This document shows, one piece after another, positions 24,989 through 33,062 of a DNA stretch of 35,288 bases. The stretch is taken from positions 1-35,288 of the forward strand of contig JAEOSR010000076.1 of the NCBI GenBank assembly GCA_016840285.1, in the 5' to 3' direction. The position numbers and the translations under genes are program-made. The first letter of the stretch is position 1; every line of letters begins with the position of its first letter. The DNA comes from Candidatus Hodarchaeota archaeon (GTDB lineage Archaea > Asgardarchaeota > Heimdallarchaeia > Hodarchaeales > Hodarchaeaceae). Below the pieces are notes generated by a model, which saw nothing but the letters and a program-made list of their open reading frames with translations, searched no databases and was not told the origin of the DNA.

Positions 24989-26710
24989 CTAATCAACGGG
25001 AACTAATTTCGTAATAATTTTTCCACATACTCCACAAAGTTCGGGGACATTGTGCCGGTCTTTAACCTCAAAAACATTCTCACACTCACTACATTTCCAT
25101 CGTGAGGGTGATAATAATTCTGATTCCAATTTAAAAAATATCGAGGTGAACCGATTTAAAATCTGGTCAATTTTTCCACTTATTTGCCCTACTTCACTGG
25201 TTTTTTTCAATTCTTGAGGAGAATCAGGATCCCGCAATAATTTCAAATCTTGTGTTAGATTATTATTTTGGATTTGTATCTCTTCCGAGTTTGGAACGGA
25301 TTTTATTATGTCTCTACTATTCAACCAATTAAGAAGGAAATCTACCTTATCCAAAATCGCACTTGCTTGATGAACAGCACTTTCTCTGGTAAGGATATCA
25401 GGTAATTTTTGAATCTCATCAGACAATTCTTGTAAATAAGTTTTCAAATCCCCTTGAAGGTTTAGTTGTGTGTACATACGTATTAAGGTCAAGTAATGTG
25501 AGAATTGTTTATCAGGATCAGTTTTGACTAAAACCGCACTTGTTATATCACGAGCGTCCTCAGGCTGACAAATATCACTACTTAGTGTGTCTCCAGCGGG
25601 TATTTTCCAGCGTGATTTGACTATAATCTGTTTACCACGAGTATAAGCCAGGTCAACATGCTCACGGTTTTTGGATGATAAGCACTCCCAATAACTATAA
25701 TCTGATTTTTTTCCATCTAGGACGAGTTGATCTGGTCCTGCATTGCAATGTATGCAATTGGAAATAGTTTCTTCTTCTTCTGATCTATTCATTTTTCCAC
25801 AGGAAAAACAATAGAAGTAAACATATTCGGTGGTGAACTTTCCAAATGTCCCCGTTCCAGAGACTTGAGAATCATCTGCAGCCTGACGCATTCGAGCGAA
25901 AAGAGAGTCTGAATCATCTAGCATTGCAGTCAAAGAACCACCCAAGCCTTCAGCGGCTTCTACTCGTTCTTTTTCTTCCAATTTCTTCTTTAAGTAAGCT
26001 TCACGTTCATCGGGGGCCATTTTCTCGATTCTTTTCAATTCTTTCACACGTTCTTGGAGTCTATTACGATCAGAAGGAGTTAAAGCCTCTAAAAATTCTT
26101 GTGGAAGAGCTGTGATATCTTCCAAAGTCATTTCTTCAAAGTCAGTCCTTAATTTAGCCATTGATCCAGACGGAACACCTTCTTGTATAGATAATACCGA
26201 GCCTGGAGGTGGTGGAGGAGGTGGTGGAGTTCCTGAAATCCTCCTCCCAGGGGTTGGATGTGGGGTCGATGAAGGTATTGTCATTGGTATAGATCTAGAA
26301 ACTCTACCGATAGCTCCCATGATCCTATCTTCTAGATCGTCTAAGAATCCTGCAGTTGTTTTAAATTTCTCTTTTTGTTCAGTGTGAATCTTTTGAATTT
26401 CAACTAAGAGATGTTCAGACATTGCATCAAGACGGGGGAACAGGGATGACATAATATCGAACATTACCCACTGTTCAACATCACTAAAACTGCCATAAGG
26501 CTCACTTGGGAAGCTAGCCATTCGAGGGTATATATCTGCATCATTCAGATTACGTTTCGCCCAACTCCAGATTGTGGATTTATTCTTAGAACTCCCAAGT
26601 AATGATTCAGCTATTTGAGCAAAAGATTCGTTATTTCGGCGTCTTTTGATGATTTCATCTCGTCTTTGGTCAGAACTCATCTGGAACCATGGATTCTGTG
26701 GATTAGACAT
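24989..26710 (-). CDS. HTH / octaproline / double zinc-ribbon protein of unknown function
   Basis: 573 residues in recognisable pieces. Residues 12-58 look like a helix-turn-helix (RRDEIIKRRRNNESFAQIAESL, then STIWSWAKRNL). 75-140 are helical. 145-170 are Pro-rich and include eight consecutive Pro (162-169) flanked by GT and G. 205-260 are charged and helical. A zinc ribbon lies at C301-x2-C304 ... C319-x2-C322, a helical region follows, and a second ribbon ends the protein (C540-x2-C543 ... C559-x2-C562). I recognise no family. The domain mix suggests a DNA- or RNA-associated adaptor; the octaproline could bind profilin or an SH3/WW-like partner (inference). ATG start; the repeats at 26751-26789 sit in its promoter. 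It is co-oriented with the Lrp-like gene upstream. Confidence 0.6.
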   Translation of the reverse strand: MSNPQNPWFQMSSDQRRDEIIKRRRNNESFAQIAESLLGSSKNKSTIWSWAKRNLNDADIYPRMASFPSEPYGSFSDVEQWVMFDIMSSLFPRLDAMSEHLLVEIQKIHTEQKEKFKTTAGFLDDLEDRIMGAIGRVSRSIPMTIPSSTPHPTPGRRISGTPPPPPPPPGSVLSIQEGVPSGSMAKLRTDFEEMTLEDITALPQEFLEALTPSDRNRLQERVKELKRIEKMAPDEREAYLKKKLEEKERVEAAEGLGGSLTAMLDDSDSLFARMRQAADDSQVSGTGTFGKFTTEYVYFYCFSCGKMNRSEEEETISNCIHCNAGPDQLVLDGKKSDYSYWECLSSKNREHVDLAYTRGKQIIVKSRWKIPAGDTLSSDICQPEDARDITSAVLVKTDPDKQFSHYLTLIRMYTQLNLQGDLKTYLQELSDEIQKLPDILTRESAVHQASAILDKVDFLLNWLNSRDIIKSVPNSEEIQIQNNNLTQDLKLLRDPDSPQELKKTSEVGQISGKIDQILNRFTSIFFKLESELLSPSRWKCSECENVFEVKDRHNVPELCGVCGKIITKLVPVD

Positions 26711-26750
26711 TATTCTATTCGTACCTTGTGTGCAAAAATTTTGTTACAAC

Positions 26751-26789
26751 TATATGAACGTTCACATATACTTTGAGTTTGTTCACATA
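26751..26789. promoter_or_regulatory. Repeated GTTCACATA sites before the HTH/octaproline gene
   Basis: GTTCACATA occurs at 26760-26768 and again at 26781-26789, 21 bases apart (two helical turns). The first copy overlaps an inverted TATGAAC (26753-26759), giving the ten-base palindrome TGAACGTTCA at 26755-26764. The group lies 41-79 bases before the ATG at 26710, where a promoter should be. The gene's own HTH makes autoregulation a natural idea. Confidence 0.5.
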
Positions 26790-26887
26790 AAAAAATCTTT
26801 GGATTTTCGTCAAAAAATACTAATTAAAACAAAAATACAGGGAATAACTGAAAAATGTTAGGAAAAACTAGAAATAATCGATTTTAT

Positions 26888-27124
26888 TTATTTCCTCACA
26901 ATAACCATTGTAAGGGTCGACCGTACTCCAGTAGCTTGACGAATTTTATTGATAACAACATCTTTCAGGATTTTCATGGAATCTGCGGATATTTTGGCAA
27001 CTAAATCGTAAACACCATACACAACATAGGCTTCATCGACCTTTAACTCTTCAGTTAAGAATTTTAAGACTTCTTGTTCGTTACCAATTTCCGCGTTAAT
27101 CATAACAAATGCAGTTGGACGCAT
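26888..27124 (-). CDS. Stand-alone Lrp/AsnC ligand-binding (RAM) domain protein
   Basis: 78 residues equal to one Lrp/AsnC effector domain: strand AFVMINAEIG, helix EVLKFLTEELKV, DEAYVVYGVYDLVAKISAD (the VYGVYDL turn is a family hallmark), helix, and a last strand (TLTMVIVRK). The DNA-binding half is missing. Such stand-alone domains form ring oligomers that bind amino acids and can modulate full-length Lrp proteins. It lies beside a block of amino-acid catabolic genes, which fits an amino-acid sensing role (inference). The ATG has no strong ribosome site; TATTATAAC on the minus strand near 27158-27166 can be the TATA box. A palindrome at 27185 lies just behind it. Confidence 0.85.
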   Translation of the reverse strand: MRPTAFVMINAEIGNEQEVLKFLTEELKVDEAYVVYGVYDLVAKISADSMKILKDVVINKIRQATGVRSTLTMVIVRK

Positions 27125-27184
27125 AGGAGGATCAATCCCCTTATTTTTCGATTTTAATGTTATAATACGATTAAACTGAATAAT

Positions 27185-27198
27185 TTCGATGTATCGAA
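27185..27198. promoter_or_regulatory. Palindrome upstream of the Lrp-like gene
   Basis: TTCGAT-GT-ATCGAA is a perfect six-base inverted repeat with a two-base spacer, about 20 bases upstream of the presumed TATA box. The position suits an activator or autoregulator site. Confidence 0.45.
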
Positions 27199-27280
27199 GG
27201 TAGTAACTTTACGAGATTAATAAATCTTCGGATTATCACTTAAAAACGCGATTGTTTATAAGATTTTATAAAACTAGGAA

Positions 27281-27330
27281 TCCTCTCTTCTGAGGGTTTC
27301 ATATTCTTGATGAATATGTTGAAAAGAGGA
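27281..27330. repeat. Nested stem-loop between the M24 peptidase and Lrp-like genes
   Basis: TCCTCT (27281-27286) pairs with AGAGGA (27325-27330). Inside it CATATTC (27300-27306) pairs with GAATATG (27312-27318) around a five-base loop. It lies 60-110 bases after the peptidase stop on the minus strand. It has no T-tract, so it may be an mRNA 3' structure or a small structured RNA. Confidence 0.35.
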
Positions 27331-27390
27331 AAAAATGGAGTTAATGGCCCTTTCTAGATCAACTTGCTATTTTCTCCATATAGAAGTGTA

Positions 27391-28479
27391 TTATATTTCC
27401 CTATACTCTTCTCTGGGAATTTGACTTGTTTGGATTCCAGTTGAAGTTTTAAAGACATCATCTTCAATACGAATTCCGAATTTCTCTTTTAAATAAATTC
27501 CAGGTTCGATAGTGAAGACATTTCCAGGCACAAGCTGTGATTTATTGTTTTTTATGATGTATGGTGGTTCATGTAGTTCTAAACCAAGTCCATGGCCAGT
27601 ACGATGAGTAAAAAATTCACCATAACCTTTTTTAACAATATAATCCCTTGCAGCAGCATCTATCTGATGTGGTGACTTGTTCTGAATCACTGCTTCTTTT
27701 GCTCGTTCATTTGCACATTTAACAATGTCATATATTTTCCTGACTAGTCTGGTGGCTTTTCCAAATACAGAAGCAATTGTAATATCACCCCAATAATTCT
27801 TTAGGGTACCTCCAGCATCTATGAGAACAACATCGTCCTTTACTAATTTTCTATTTCCACTAAAACAGGGTAATATTCCCGAATTTTCGCCAAAATTGAC
27901 GAATATAAACGATTTTTCATTTGTTCCCCACTTTAATTTTTTCTCAAGGATATAGTGTACTTCAATTTCTGAAATTCCAATTTCCAGCTCATTTAAAGTC
28001 TCAATAATAGCATCAGCTGATTTTTGGGAGGCTTTCAATAGTAATTTTTGTTCTTCAACACTCTTAACTTTTCTTAAAGAACTAAAAAATTCTTCTGCAG
28101 AAATGAATTTTTTCGCTGGTAAGTATTTCAGTATGTTTTGGTAAACGGAAAACCACATTTTAGGTTCAATTCCTATAATCTCATCTGGTTCTGAAGAGAT
28201 TAAATCAGCTAAAATCTTATAAGGATTTTCTGTTTCCTCCCAACCAATACACTCTGGGATATTTGTTAGTTTCTTCATTTGAATTCTTTCATATTCAGGA
28301 ACTAACAATTTTGGCGAACTTTCTGGTTCAACTATTCCAAATGTAGGTCTTTCAGTGGGTTCCTCCTGAAGTCCAAAAAGCCACCTGAAATTAATTCCTA
28401 ATGGGACAATTACGCACTCAATCTGAGATTCTCTTAAGCTTTTCTGTAATCTGGCTACATTTTTCGGATTCAAAGGCAT
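27391..28479 (-). CDS. M24B metallopeptidase (Xaa-Pro dipeptidase/aminopeptidase-like)
   Basis: 362 residues: an N-terminal creatinase-like domain (to about 135) and a pita-bread catalytic domain. The five metal ligands are in place: D221 and D232 (VLIDAGG, YWGDIT), H296 (THRTGHGLGLELHE), E325 (FTIEPG) and E339 (RIEDDV). The His usually found in the LPHxxxG-type segment of prolidases appears as Cys (LPCFSGNR, C205), which may change activity or specificity. The enzyme would release N-terminal residues from Xaa-Pro peptides, upstream of the aminotransferase and 2-oxoacid oxidoreductase encoded next to it. The ATG at 28479 with AGAGATGATT upstream is preferred; an ATG at 28536 adds a basic, unconserved-looking stretch and would be nearly leaderless behind a TATA at 28555-28562. 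Confidence 0.85.
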   Translation of the reverse strand: MPLNPKNVARLQKSLRESQIECVIVPLGINFRWLFGLQEEPTERPTFGIVEPESSPKLLVPEYERIQMKKLTNIPECIGWEETENPYKILADLISSEPDEIIGIEPKMWFSVYQNILKYLPAKKFISAEEFFSSLRKVKSVEEQKLLLKASQKSADAIIETLNELEIGISEIEVHYILEKKLKWGTNEKSFIFVNFGENSGILPCFSGNRKLVKDDVVLIDAGGTLKNYWGDITIASVFGKATRLVRKIYDIVKCANERAKEAVIQNKSPHQIDAAARDYIVKKGYGEFFTHRTGHGLGLELHEPPYIIKNNKSQLVPGNVFTIEPGIYLKEKFGIRIEDDVFKTSTGIQTSQIPREEYREI

Positions 28480-28703
28480 GAAATCATCTCTTTTGATATG
28501 ATTATTCATCAACCTTTTATTCTTATTTAATTTCATAACTATTGAAGACAGTTAATATAAATAATCCCTTATCAAGAATATGGTCAAAATAAATGAGTTA
28601 AAAATGAAAGAAGATTCAAGAATCCTTTTCATACCTATTCAACAGTTAAAATTGATGTTTTATCCCCTTTAATTTGCAAAAAAACCAAATTCCAAAAATC
28701 TCC

Positions 28704-28731
28704 CTAAAAAGAGGTAATATCTCTGACCTCT
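28704..28731 (-). terminator. Hairpin plus T-tract terminator of the por operon
   Basis: Read on the minus strand, AGAGGT and ACCTCT (plus-strand 28726-28731 and 28710-28715) form a six-pair stem with a ten-base loop, followed at once by TTTT and further T runs. It lies about 60 bases after the porB stop codon and is absent from the coding regions around, so it probably ends the porG-D-A-B transcript. Confidence 0.55.
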
Positions 28732-28792
28732 GTGAAAAAGATTTGAAGAAAAAATATTTTAATCATAATATGGAGTAAGTTGTCATTTGCGA

Positions 28793-29650
28793 TTAAAAAC
28801 CAAAGAATTCGCCCATTATTACCCTTTTTTGAATTTTCTTAATATCATCTCTTGAAAGGTGTTTGAATCTTCCCTGTAATTTGAAATATTCTTCAATTGG
28901 TTTTAATTTGCTAACTTTTTTCGTTACTCTTAGTTTTCCATTTTCAATTTCACAAAGTAGCCATAAACCTGTTTGAACTGCTGCTTTTGCGACCTCAATA
29001 GTTTTAGACGGATCAAATAACCATCCAGTTGGACATGGTGTATGAATATGTATATATGAAGGGCCGTTGACATTTTTTGCCTTCTCTATCTTTTTTTTAA
29101 GATCATCAATGTATCCTACTGATGCAGAGGCAACATACGGAATTCCATGAGCTGTAGCTATTTTTATCATATCTTTTTTATGTGAAACTTTGCCAGTTGG
29201 GGTTGTTGCAGTCTTTGCCTTAAAAGGAGTTGAACCACTACTTTGAATGCCTGTATTCATATATGCTTCATTATCATAGCACACATATATTATATTATCT
29301 CCCCTTTCAAACACACCTGAAAGAGCTTGGATTCCTATGTCAGCAGTAGCACCATCACCTGCAAATGCTAAGACAATTATATCGGTTCTCCCTTGAACTT
29401 CGAATCCAGCTTTTATGCCTGCTGCATATGCAGCTGTGTTCGCAAGATTACCTTGAAGTCCTGGTACTTTCAAAGCTGTTTCGTTTCCAAATCCTGAAAA
29501 GAGCGCTGCACAACCTGGAGGTATTATTACAACAACATTGTCTCCCAGTACATTTAATACTTTCCGGATTACGAGCTCCAATCCACATCCTAAACAAGTA
29601 TTGACTCCATGGGATACTAAACTTTTCGATTTCAAATTGTATTTAGTCAT
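28793..29650 (-). CDS. porB: 2-oxoacid:ferredoxin oxidoreductase beta subunit (pyruvate/isovalerate type)
   Basis: 285 residues with the thiamine-diphosphate core: AGDG (98-100) ... YDNEAYMNTGIQSSGSTP, the latter typical of pyruvate and 2-ketoisovalerate enzymes rather than 2-oxoglutarate ones. The four cluster cysteines of PorB are present: C19, C22, C47 and C207 (TPCPTGW). With the alpha, gamma and delta subunits it oxidises a 2-oxoacid with CoA to acyl-CoA, CO2 and reduced ferredoxin. Pyruvate (Por) and branched-chain (Vor) substrates cannot be told apart from this sequence. Last gene of the gamma-delta-alpha-beta operon; its ATG overlaps the alpha stop by eight bases. Confidence 0.92.
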   Translation of the reverse strand: MTKYNLKSKSLVSHGVNTCLGCGLELVIRKVLNVLGDNVVVIIPPGCAALFSGFGNETALKVPGLQGNLANTAAYAAGIKAGFEVQGRTDIIVLAFAGDGATADIGIQALSGVFERGDNIIYVCYDNEAYMNTGIQSSGSTPFKAKTATTPTGKVSHKKDMIKIATAHGIPYVASASVGYIDDLKKKIEKAKNVNGPSYIHIHTPCPTGWLFDPSKTIEVAKAAVQTGLWLLCEIENGKLRVTKKVSKLKPIEEYFKLQGRFKHLSRDDIKKIQKRVIMGEFFGF

Positions 29651-30857
29651 TGAATTTCACCAACCTGATATCCAATGCATTTTCTCGAGTATCAATCCAG
29701 GATTTCTTTGGTTTTGATAATTGGCCCTTCTTAATTTGCATTAATTCAGTAAATATTTTTTCTATTGTTATTTCTGAAATATCCCTCCCACCTAATCCTA
29801 CAATATAACTGAAAATTTTTGTTTCTTTATCTGTTATTGCAGAGGTAACTTCGAGATACACAGGGCCCCCTTGAGCACCCAAACCTGCGCTTCTATCTAA
29901 GACTCCGACTATTTTTTTTCCTTTTACTGCCTTCTGGAACTGTCTTACTGGGAAAGGTCTGAAAGAATTTATTTTTAAGATTCCTACTTTTTTCTTTCTT
30001 TTCCTCATTTTTTTAACTACATATTTTGCTGTACCAGACATCGAACCAATTGTTACAAGAATCACCTCTGCATCTTCACATTGATAAGACTCTAACATTT
30101 CATATTTTCTACCATACATGTTAAAAAACTCTTCTTGAACCTCTGGAATTATTCTTAAAGCATTTTCAAAAGCAGTTTTTTGTTGAAATCTCATTTCGGA
30201 AAATTCTTCGGGTGAGGTTAAGTCATTAATAAACATGGGATTTCTTGGATCAAGAAATAAATTTCGAGATTCATATTTCGGAAGAAAAGTATCAACTGAT
30301 TGTTGATCTGGAACCATTACAGACTGACTAGAATGAGAGACAAAAAATCCGTCCATGCAAATCATTGCTGGTAATAAAATATCTTCATGTTCAGCTATTT
30401 TGTAAGCAATTAAGATCGTATCAAGAACTTCTTGAACATTTTCTACATAAAATTGAAGCCATCCTGAATCCCTTTCTGCCATTGTATCTTGATGATCACA
30501 CCATAAACTCCAAGGACTAACAAGTGCTCTATTTACAACTGGCATGATGACGGGGATCCGACAGCCAGAGGCGACACCTAGTACCTCATGCATATATGCA
30601 AGTCCAACGGATGAGGTTGCTGTTGCTGCCCTTATTCCTGTAAGTTGAGCACCAATGGCACAAGATAAAGCGCTATGCTCTGATTCAACAAGAATGTACT
30701 TCGCTTTTAGTTTTCCTTGTGCAACAAAATCAGCAAGTTTCTCAGCTATAGGACTCTGAGGTGTTATTGGATAAGTAGAAACTACCCCAACTTTTGCTAA
30801 CATTAATGCGTTTGCTGTAGCTTCATTTCCATCCAACAACATTTTTTTACTATTCAT
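29643..30857 (-). CDS. porA: 2-oxoacid:ferredoxin oxidoreductase alpha subunit
   Basis: 404 residues from the ATG at 30857. It opens with LLDGNEATANALMLAKVGVVSTYPITPQSPIAEKL, the conserved substrate-side region of PorA, continues with ESEHSALSCAIGAQLTG and ATSSVGL, and has the C-terminal transketolase-like domain (NSFRPFPVRQF, LDRSAGLGAQGGPVYLE). The reading frame stays open 35 codons further upstream, but that part lies inside the delta gene and shows no PorA similarity, so I reject the longer start. Its ATG overlaps the end of the delta gene by eight bases and its end overlaps porB by eight, indicating coupled translation. Confidence 0.92.
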   Translation of the reverse strand: MNSKKMLLDGNEATANALMLAKVGVVSTYPITPQSPIAEKLADFVAQGKLKAKYILVESEHSALSCAIGAQLTGIRAATATSSVGLAYMHEVLGVASGCRIPVIMPVVNRALVSPWSLWCDHQDTMAERDSGWLQFYVENVQEVLDTILIAYKIAEHEDILLPAMICMDGFFVSHSSQSVMVPDQQSVDTFLPKYESRNLFLDPRNPMFINDLTSPEEFSEMRFQQKTAFENALRIIPEVQEEFFNMYGRKYEMLESYQCEDAEVILVTIGSMSGTAKYVVKKMRKRKKKVGILKINSFRPFPVRQFQKAVKGKKIVGVLDRSAGLGAQGGPVYLEVTSAITDKETKIFSYIVGLGGRDISEITIEKIFTELMQIKKGQLSKPKKSWIDTRENALDIRLVKFND

Positions 30858-31167
30858 TACTCGTTTCTTCCACCATTTCAATGCAATTTGTTCGACAAAC
30901 ATTAGCACATACTCCACAACCTTTGCAAAATTCCCAATTGATTTTAACACACTGTTCGTCACTAGGTTTTATTTCAATAACATTAGAAGGACAATACTTT
31001 TCACAAATTCTACATTTAATACATTCAGAATAATTAACAAGAGGTCTTACTATTCTCAAGCTACCAGTATTTGAAAAACTAAAAACAGTAGCAACAGGAC
31101 CATATAACCTTCTATATCGTTTTGATTTTTCTGTAAGCTTCTTGGGCTGCTTTTGCGTTTTTTTCAC
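30850..31167 (-). CDS. porD: 2-oxoacid:ferredoxin oxidoreductase delta subunit (2[4Fe-4S] ferredoxin)
   Basis: 105 residues with two complete cluster motifs: C49-x2-C52-x2-C55-x3-C59-P and C81-x2-C84-x2-C87-x3-C91. TGSLRIVRPLVNYSECIKC is the usual PorD approach to the first cluster. It passes electrons from the beta subunit to external ferredoxin. The start is a GTG at 31167, which makes a 56-base overlap with the gamma gene; no other in-frame start precedes the conserved region except a TTG too late in the sequence. The basic 20-residue N-terminus translated from the overlap may not be needed for function. C73 and C95 are extra cysteines outside the motifs. Confidence 0.88.
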   Translation of the reverse strand: MKKTQKQPKKLTEKSKRYRRLYGPVATVFSFSNTGSLRIVRPLVNYSECIKCRICEKYCPSNVIEIKPSDEQCVKINWEFCKGCGVCANVCRTNCIEMVEETSNE

Positions 31168-31672
31168 CTAATTCATCTTTAAAAAACTCAGTTAGAGATT
31201 TACTAATTGATTCAATTTTTACTACACCAGTCTTTGCAAAGGCACCTAATATGGCTCCCCCAGTAATATTACTACCTATTTGTTCCATAGTGATTTTGGT
31301 AGTGTTTACATAATGAATTTTTTTAAAATTAAATTCTTTTTTTAATCGAATAATTATCTTAACTGTTTCAGTATTAATAACAAGAGAAGTATTATCATGA
31401 ATTCCTTTTCCAATATTAACTCCTTTGCCAATTATATTTTGAGCAAGAACGATGACAAAATCAGGATTATAAACAAAAGAATTTAACAATATTGGCTCAG
31501 AATCAATCATTACATCCGAAAATACTGGTGCTCCCCGTCTTTCCTGCCCAAATGCTGGGAAATTTCGTGCGAATTTATCTTCATGAATAAAAACAGCATG
31601 ACAAAGGATTTTGGCTGCTGTTACTACTCCTTGACCTCCTAATCCGAAAAACTTTATTCTGTCCAATTTCAT
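31112..31672 (-). CDS. porG: 2-oxoacid:ferredoxin oxidoreductase gamma subunit
   Basis: 186 residues with the family start IKFFGLGGQGVVTAAKIL, then FARNFPAFGQERRGAPVFSDVMID and a C-terminal NITGGAILGAFAKTG helix-turn, all typical of PorG/VorG. First gene of the operon. ATG 31672 is preferred: a TATA box at 31701-31708 (minus strand) would set transcription start near 31678, inside the alternative start TTG at 31693. That gives an almost leaderless mRNA. A 153-base gap separates it from the aminotransferase gene upstream on the same strand, so the two may be expressed separately but serve the same pathway. Confidence 0.92.
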   Translation of the reverse strand: MKLDRIKFFGLGGQGVVTAAKILCHAVFIHEDKFARNFPAFGQERRGAPVFSDVMIDSEPILLNSFVYNPDFVIVLAQNIIGKGVNIGKGIHDNTSLVINTETVKIIIRLKKEFNFKKIHYVNTTKITMEQIGSNITGGAILGAFAKTGVVKIESISKSLTEFFKDELGEKNAKAAQEAYRKIKTI

Positions 31673-31700
31673 TCCTTCAGAGCTAAATCTCAATACTAAA

Positions 31701-31708
31701 TTTTATAT
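31701..31708 (-). promoter_or_regulatory. TATA box of the por operon
   Basis: Minus-strand ATATAAAA, about 30 bases before the porG ATG at 31672. Distance fits the usual 25-30 bases from TATA box to transcription start with a leader of a few bases. It is the only clear promoter-like sequence in the gap after the aminotransferase gene. Confidence 0.6.
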
Positions 31709-31846
31709 GAAATCGTATCATTTCATAAAAGCTTTACATAATGTACCTCTACTATTATACGGAAAATCAAATATATTCCAATAGAAGGGATAATCTTATT
31801 TATTCAACAATTATTCCTTCATTTTTCGACTTGTACTACAATCTCA

Positions 31847-33028
31847 TTAACATAATTCCTCCCTTAATATCTTAGATATTACCCTCATCCCTCTAACTAT
31901 TTTATCTTCAGACATATTAGAAAAATTTAACCTAATATAGTTTTCATGACCTCCATTTGGATAAAAAGATCCTCCAGGTACAAATGCCACTTTCTGTTCA
32001 TGTGTTTTTTCCAGTAGTACCCGTGCATTAATGTGTTCTGGTAGTTCAATCCATGTGAATAAGCCTCCTTCAGGATATGAATATTTCACTTCTTGCGGGA
32101 ATTCTTCTTTAATGATTGTGATCATTACATCTCGTCGCTTCTTATATACCTGTTTAATTTTTTCAATATGGTTATCTAAATCATATTCATCAAGAAATAC
32201 TGAAATTTGTCTTTGTGTCAAAGGATTACATTGTAAATCTGCAGCTTGTTTAATTAAAATATAATTATCTAATACTTCCTTGTCAGCACATACCCAACCA
32301 ATTCTAAAACCTGGACAAAGTATTTTGGAAAAGGTTCCTAAGAAGATAACTCGGCCCTCTGTATCAAAAGATTTGATTGGGGGAACATACTCTCCTTCAA
32401 ATCGTAATTCCCCATAAGGATTATCTTCAATTATTGGAAGGTTAAATTTATCTGCTACATCTAATAAGCTTTTTCGTCTATTAACAGACCAGGTCTTTCC
32501 TGTAGGATTTTGAAAATCTGGAATCACATAAATCATTTTAGCTTTCGGAATATTTTTTAGTATCTTCTCCAGCTCGTCTACTTTCATGCCATTATTGTCT
32601 GTTGGGACTTCTATAAAGTCACATTGGTACGTTTTAAATGCGTTTATTGCTCCAAGATAACTTGGACTTTCACATATAACAACATCATTAGGATTTAAAA
32701 ATATCTTACCACTAAAATCTAAACCTTGTTGAGATCCATTAACAATAAGAATGTTCTCTGCGGAGGTATCAACCCCTAATTTCTTCATTCTCTTAACAAT
32801 TTTTTCCCTAAGTGGAAAGTAACCCTCAGAAGGAGTATATTGTAATGCCTTAGAACCACTTTCTTCTAAAACTTTAGTAGTAATTTTTTTCAATTCTTCA
32901 ACAGGAAATAATTCAGGTGCGGGTAATCCACCAGCAAAGGAGACTATCCCAGGCTTAATAAACTTTAGAATTTCTCGTATTTCTGAAACTTTTACCCGTT
33001 CCATGCGATCTGCATATTTTAATGTCAT
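31847..33028 (-). CDS. Class I/II PLP aminotransferase (2-aminoadipate/aromatic aminotransferase-like)
   Basis: 393 residues, fold type I. Residues of the PLP site are visible: N174 (FQNPTG), D202 and Y205 (IIEDNPYGELRF), K235 (GTFSK, the Schiff-base lysine) and R242 (PGFRIGW); a C-terminal Arg in YIRLNFS should bind the substrate carboxylate. The start SFAGGLPAPELFP and QYTPSEGYFPLRE place it with the LysN/kynurenine-type group, which transaminates 2-oxoglutarate with aromatic, branched or aminoadipate amino acids. Next to 2-oxoacid oxidoreductase genes a catabolic role is most likely. ATG start with GGTG nine bases before. It follows the winged-helix regulator gene by 34 bases, so the two are probably one operon. 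Confidence 0.9.
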   Translation of the reverse strand: MTLKYADRMERVKVSEIREILKFIKPGIVSFAGGLPAPELFPVEELKKITTKVLEESGSKALQYTPSEGYFPLREKIVKRMKKLGVDTSAENILIVNGSQQGLDFSGKIFLNPNDVVICESPSYLGAINAFKTYQCDFIEVPTDNNGMKVDELEKILKNIPKAKMIYVIPDFQNPTGKTWSVNRRKSLLDVADKFNLPIIEDNPYGELRFEGEYVPPIKSFDTEGRVIFLGTFSKILCPGFRIGWVCADKEVLDNYILIKQAADLQCNPLTQRQISVFLDEYDLDNHIEKIKQVYKKRRDVMITIIKEEFPQEVKYSYPEGGLFTWIELPEHINARVLLEKTHEQKVAFVPGGSFYPNGGHENYIRLNFSNMSEDKIVRGMRVISKILREELC

Positions 33029-33062
33029 TTAAAAAGCACCAAATAACAATAAGATCAAGATT

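Noticed and set aside
24739..24996. Open frame antisense to the end of asnS.
   Set aside because: It overlaps the conserved motif 3 region of asnS on the opposite strand and has no recognisable content.
26112..26387. Open frame on the plus strand encoding a glycine-rich stretch.
   Set aside because: It is the antisense of the octaproline codons; the minus-strand frame has zinc ribbons and a full-length protein.
30858..30962. A 35-codon upstream extension of porA.
   Set aside because: It lies inside porD, shows no PorA similarity, and the ATG at 30857 begins exactly at the conserved region.
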